Source of the DNA: an uncultured Oscillospiraceae bacterium
Lineage (GTDB): Bacteria > Bacillota > Clostridia > Oscillospirales > Oscillospiraceae
Length of the DNA: 9,340 bases
Direction of reading: 5' to 3'
Assembly: GCA_947631805.1 (NCBI GenBank)
Contig: CANRNA010000053.1
Coordinates: 1-9,340, forward strand
The notes under the pieces were generated by a model. That model had not been told where the DNA came from and did no database searches. It saw only the letters and a program-made list of their open reading frames with translations. Position 1 is the first letter of the stretch. Every line of letters begins with the position of its first letter. Below, one piece after another: positions 6,447 to 9,340 of this stretch. The position numbers and the translations under genes are program-made.

Positions 6447-7844
6447 TCATGAATTGTTCCGTTTGTCCGTCTCCATGCCCGCCAGAGTGTTCACCCAGTA
6501 GCGCCTGTGCACCAGCACCGCGCCGATGACACACTTGATGAGCACGGTGGAGACGCTCAGCCCGTACACCGCCAGGATGCCCAGGCCCGTCCGGTGGGCC
6601 AGCAGCCACGCCACCGGCACGTTCACCGCCCAGGAGAAGCAGCTGTCGAACAGCACCGTCACCAAAGTCTTTCCCCCGGAGCGCATGGTGAAGTAGCTGC
6701 CGTTGGCAAAGCAGTCGAAGGGCAGGACCACCGCCATGACCCGTATCAGGTCCGCCGCCAGAGCGCGCACCTGACCGTCGGTGTTGTAAAGCCGGGGAAA
6801 CAGCCCCGACACGCCCCACATGATAAGGGCGATGACCGCCGCCAGGGCCACGCCCATGGCCAGCAGCTTTCTGTCCGTGTCCACGGCCTGCTCCGTCTGG
6901 CCCGCCCCCAGCTCCTGGCCCACCAGGATGCCGATGGTGCTGCCCACGCTGAAGGCCACCGCCGTGAACACGTCGAACAGCACGTAGGCGATGTTCAGCG
7001 CCGCCATGACGGTAATGCCCCTGGTGGAGTATATCTGGGTCAGGGTGGCGGTGCCCAGGCACCAGAGCGCCTCGTTGGCAAGCAGGGGCATGCTCCGGCG
7101 GACCATATCCCCCAGCATGGCCCGGGGCATGGGAAAGCCCTCCATCATCCGGCGGGTGAACAGCACCTCGTCTCTGTGGCGCCAGCTCCACCCCAGGCAC
7201 ACCCCCAGCTCCACGAACCGGGACACCACCGTGGCCACGGCGGCGCCCCGCACTCCCATGGCCGGGGCCCCCAGCTTGCCGAATATGAGCACCCAGTTCA
7301 AAAACAGGTTCACCCCCACCGCGGACCAGGACGCCGCCATGGGCACCACCGCGTGGCCCGCCTCCCGGAGGGTGGTGGCGTAGGCCATGGCCGCCGCGTA
7401 GGGTATCATCCCCCACAGCATCACCCGCAGGTAGTCCATGGCGTAACCCTCCACCAGGGCGCTCTCCGCCTCCCCGCCGGTGATGTAAAGGCCCACCAGC
7501 GGGCGGCCTCCCAGGGCGAAGACCCCCATGCACACGAGGCACACCGCCATGGATGTGAACAGCTTGTAGCGAAACGCCGCCTTGAACGACCGCTCCTGCC
7601 CCGCGCCCCAGTACTGGGCGCAGAATATGCCCGGCCCGGACACGGTGCCGAATATCACCAGATTGAAGATGAAGAAGAGCTGTCCCACCACGGCCACGCC
7701 GCTCATGGAGGCGGTGCCCGTCTGGCCCACCATCACGTTGTCCAGCAGGGAGACGATGTTCGTCACCGTGTTCTGGAGCATGATGGGCAGAGCCACCGTC
7801 AGCGCCCGGCGGTAAAACCGCCTGTCCCCTATGAATTTTTCCAT
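6447..7844 (-). CDS. MATE-family multidrug/cation-coupled efflux transporter
   Basis: A 465-residue inner-membrane protein of normal MATE length, with about twelve hydrophobic spans in two similar halves (roughly 18-230 and 250-445). Landmarks include ALPIMLQNTVTNI and LLDNVMVG (33-40, with an acidic D35 in the first span), a QYWGAGQ motif (77-83), FLNWVLIFG (181-189) and the matching second-half GILVGQELGAG (305-315). MATE proteins export drugs or metabolites in exchange for sodium ions or protons; the substrate here is unknown. The ATG at 7844 is chosen because the protein then begins directly at the normal MATE N-terminus. Its ribosome site is weak (GGGGA about 5 nt away), and a GTG four codons upstream at 7856 is a possible alternative. 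A much longer reading back to 8498 is an antisense artefact. It is transcribed away from the peptidase gene. No terminator is obvious in the 162 bp before the surface-protein gene. Confidence 0.93.
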   Translation of the reverse strand: MEKFIGDRRFYRRALTVALPIMLQNTVTNIVSLLDNVMVGQTGTASMSGVAVVGQLFFIFNLVIFGTVSGPGIFCAQYWGAGQERSFKAAFRYKLFTSMAVCLVCMGVFALGGRPLVGLYITGGEAESALVEGYAMDYLRVMLWGMIPYAAAMAYATTLREAGHAVVPMAASWSAVGVNLFLNWVLIFGKLGAPAMGVRGAAVATVVSRFVELGVCLGWSWRHRDEVLFTRRMMEGFPMPRAMLGDMVRRSMPLLANEALWCLGTATLTQIYSTRGITVMAALNIAYVLFDVFTAVAFSVGSTIGILVGQELGAGQTEQAVDTDRKLLAMGVALAAVIALIMWGVSGLFPRLYNTDGQVRALAADLIRVMAVVLPFDCFANGSYFTMRSGGKTLVTVLFDSCFSWAVNVPVAWLLAHRTGLGILAVYGLSVSTVLIKCVIGAVLVHRRYWVNTLAGMETDKRNNS

Positions 7845-7889
7845 CCTGTTCCCCACAGCGGTCCGTCCCTTCTTCGCGCATTGAGAGCA

Positions 7890-7919
7890 AGTATACCAGA
7901 TAGGCCGCGGCCTTGTCAA
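7890..7919 (-). promoter_or_regulatory. Sigma-A-type promoter for the MATE gene
   Basis: On the minus strand TTGACA (7914-7919) and TATACT (7890-7895) are 18 bp apart, and TGG before the -10 gives an extended -10 (TGn). Transcription should start near 7883 and leave a leader of about 40 nt. Confidence 0.8.
7902..7913. promoter_or_regulatory. 12-bp palindrome within the MATE promoter spacer, possible operator
   Basis: AGGCCGCGGCCT is a perfect 12-bp palindrome directly next to the -35 hexamer and inside the -35/-10 spacer. A protein bound here would cover the promoter or, as MerR-type activators do, act from the spacer. No regulator gene is in the window, so the operator role is inference. 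Confidence 0.45.
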
Positions 7920-7933
7920 ATCCTTCCCCGGCG

Positions 7934-7957
7934 CGGAAAATGTGTTTCCTTTTTCCG
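7934..7957. promoter_or_regulatory. Inverted repeat CGGAAAA-N10-TTTTCCG upstream of the peptidase gene
   Basis: The arms 7934-7940 and 7951-7957 are perfect 7-bp complements. The element ends just before the putative extended -10 of the peptidase gene and lies 14 bp from the MATE -35. An inner GGAAA/TTTCC pair offers an alternative fold. It could be an operator for the divergent pair. Confidence 0.3.
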
Positions 7958-7962
7958 GGATT

Positions 7963-7971
7963 TGTGATAAT
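7963..7971 (+). promoter_or_regulatory. Putative extended -10 promoter for the M3 peptidase gene
   Basis: TGT followed by GATAAT (one mismatch from TATAAT) forms a TGn extended -10 in an AT-rich stretch, with no clear -35. The start would be near 7978 with a leader of about 56 nt. A weaker alternative is TTGTGA (7963-7968) with GATATT 18 bp further on. Confidence 0.35.
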
Positions 7972-8033
7972 GTATATATGTATCCGATATTATGCACACT
8001 AGACCGTATCACTGCCGGAGAGGAGCCGTCATC

Positions 8034-9340
8034 ATGAAAGCTGTCATTTCCATCATCCTGTCTGTCGTCATGGCCCTGGGCGCGTCGGACCCTCTGGCCG
8101 CGGCCCGGCGGCCTTCCGCGGCAAAGAGCGCCACGCTGGCGGCTCCCGCGGCGCAGGTGTCGGCGGCCCTCAGGCCGGGGACAGCCTGGGAGGATATGGC
8201 GTACAGCCACTACGACCCGGCGGATTTTTACGACGGCGTGGAGGAGCTGACCGCCCTGGCCGGGGGTGAGGACGCCCAGGCCGTGACGGACCTTTACGAT
8301 GAACTGTACGACGAGCTCGCCCGCATCGACACCCTCTGCTCCATCGCCTACATCCACTACTGCGGCGACGTGACGGACGAGTACTGGTCCGGGGAGAGCG
8401 TGTACAGCGAGGGGGTCCTGTCCGAGACCACGGACGCCCTCTCCACCGCCTGCCGCCAGGTGATGGCCGGTCCCTGCGCGGACGCCTTCCGGGCCCATAT
8501 CGGGGACGGGGCGGCGGATGCCTTCGCGGCCTACGTGCCCCTGACGGACAGGGAGTCGGAGCTCCTCGCCCGGGAGTCGGAGCTGGTGGACGAATATTAC
8601 TCCATCATGGACGGGGCAGACGACGCCGTGTTCGAGTACGACGGCGAGACCTGGGACTGGGACAGGCTCAACGGCATGGACGGCATGGACCTGGCCTACC
8701 GGGACTACGACGGGTATCTAGAAGTGTATTACGGCCTGCAGCGCTCCATCAACCAGCAGGTGGGTCCCGTCTTTCTGGAGATGGTCCAGCTCCGGGCGGA
8801 GATAGCCCAGATCGAGGGCTATGAGAGCTACGCCGACCTTGTCTACGAGCAGACCTACGGCCGGGATTACACCTGCGCCGACGCCCAGGCCCTTTGCGAC
8901 GCGGTGAAAAAGCTGGCCCCCTCCTATTACGAGGACCTTTACTACAGCGATCTGGTATACGCCGCCGGGGACGTGACCCCCATCATGGACCGGGACGCCC
9001 TTTTGGAGACCGTGGGCCAGTATGCCGCACGGCTTGACCCCATGCTGGCGGAGCCCTGGGAGTTCATGACCACCTACGGCCTGTACGACCTGGGCGACGG
9101 GGAGGGCCGGATGGATGGGGCCTATACCCTGGGCCTGAGCCAGCCCCAGCAGCCCTTCGTATTCATCACCCTGGGGGGCGACTGCTACGACCTGGGCACC
9201 CTCTCCCACGAGTTTGGCCACTACGTGAACGAGTACTACTGCCCCGTGCCCGACCTTCTCACCTCTGTGGGCAGCTTCGACCTGATGGAGATACACTCCA
9301 CCGGCCTGGAGGCGTTGTTCACCGCCTTTTACGACGACAT
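8034..9340 (+). CDS. Secreted M3-family zinc metallopeptidase (oligoendopeptidase-like), 3' end outside window
   Basis: An open frame of 435 full codons that runs off the right edge. The zinc site is visible: HEFGH at 392-396 in the context LGTLSHEFGHYVNEYY (two zinc ligands H392 and H396, catalytic E393), and E419 in LMEIHSTGLE, 27 residues after H392, as the probable third ligand. That spacing and the EIHS context fit M3 oligopeptidases, which cut short peptides. Residues 1-23 form a signal peptide (K2, hydrophobic core, small residues at SDPLAA) with no lipobox Cys, so the enzyme is probably exported; many family members are cytosolic. The 40 residues after it are Ala-rich and variable. 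The upstream helical part is rich in Asp, Glu and Tyr. The ATG at 8034 has GGAGAGGAG ending 8 nt before it. It is divergent from the MATE gene. Family members are about 550-600 residues, so roughly a quarter is missing. Confidence 0.92.
   Translation, partial: MKAVISIILSVVMALGASDPLAAARRPSAAKSATLAAPAAQVSAALRPGTAWEDMAYSHYDPADFYDGVEELTALAGGEDAQAVTDLYDELYDELARIDTLCSIAYIHYCGDVTDEYWSGESVYSEGVLSETTDALSTACRQVMAGPCADAFRAHIGDGAADAFAAYVPLTDRESELLARESELVDEYYSIMDGADDAVFEYDGETWDWDRLNGMDGMDLAYRDYDGYLEVYYGLQRSINQQVGPVFLEMVQLRAEIAQIEGYESYADLVYEQTYGRDYTCADAQALCDAVKKLAPSYYEDLYYSDLVYAAGDVTPIMDRDALLETVGQYAARLDPMLAEPWEFMTTYGLYDLGDGEGRMDGAYTLGLSQPQQPFVFITLGGDCYDLGTLSHEFGHYVNEYYCPVPDLLTSVGSFDLMEIHSTGLEALFTAFYDD

Noticed and set aside
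6507..7967. A plus-strand open frame of about 486 codons antisense to the MATE gene.
   Set aside because: It is His/Gly/Pro/Arg-rich with no domain or ribosome site, and it is the mirror of a clear MATE transporter gene.
7845..8498. An N-terminal extension of the MATE reading frame making a 683-residue protein.
   Set aside because: It would run antisense through the start of the M3 peptidase gene and across both promoters. The extra residues match nothing and the ATG at 7844 gives a normal MATE.
8718..9296. A minus-strand open frame of about 190 codons within the peptidase region.
   Set aside because: It is antisense to the catalytic part of the M3 peptidase, which has an intact HEFGH site and a coherent plus-strand frame.
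1..9340. tRNA, rRNA, CRISPR arrays, insertion sequences, phage attachment sites and riboswitches.
   Set aside because: I found none on reading both strands. Intergenic gaps are all under about 190 bp and are explained by promoters, ribosome sites or the one hairpin.

Overview
The window looks like part of a chromosome from a Gram-positive, GC-rich Clostridia member (Bacillota), plausibly a gut Oscillospiraceae-type organism. The reasons are an IreB/UPF0297 gene (a family restricted to this phylum), strong AGGAGG-type ribosome binding sites, TTGACA/TATAAT-type promoters in AT-rich gaps, a lipobox lipoprotein, and a surface protein ending in an SPVTG sortase-type anchor. Genus and species cannot be fixed from this sequence.

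Layout, left to right. (1) Positions 1-200, minus: the N-terminal part of an IreB-family regulatory phosphoprotein with its own extended -10 promoter. (2) 292-1434, minus: a fold-type I PLP aminotransferase. (3) 1455-3098, minus: a family 5 (peptide/nickel type) ABC substrate-binding lipoprotein, 20 bp upstream of the aminotransferase and probably co-transcribed with it. (4) A compact hairpin terminator or attenuator at 3129-3156. (5) 3180-6284, minus: a 1034-residue secreted modular surface protein. Its order is signal peptide, unrecognised domain, acidic E/P/Q linker, four InlB-type beta repeats, three X2-like beta modules, unrecognised C-terminal domain, T/P linker, SPVTG anchor. It has a near-consensus sigma-A promoter. 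(6) 6447-7844, minus: a MATE efflux transporter. (7) 8034 to the window end, plus: a secreted M3-family zinc peptidase, divergent from the MATE gene and cut by the window edge.

How the genes may work together. The surface protein, lipoprotein and aminotransferase lie in the same direction. I see one clear promoter ahead of the three, at 6368-6396, so the last two may be expressed by read-through past the 3129-3156 hairpin. The MATE and peptidase genes share a 189-bp divergent control region. It holds a 12-bp perfect palindrome inside the MATE promoter spacer and a separate inverted repeat before the putative peptidase promoter. Much of the window faces the cell surface (adhesin-like protein, solute binding, peptidase, exporter), which fits a host-associated or peptide-using lifestyle, but that link is inference.

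I saw no tRNA, rRNA, CRISPR array, insertion sequence or phage gene. The most notable items are the modular surface protein with two unrecognised domains and the operator-like palindrome in the MATE promoter. I found no clearly new multi-gene system.
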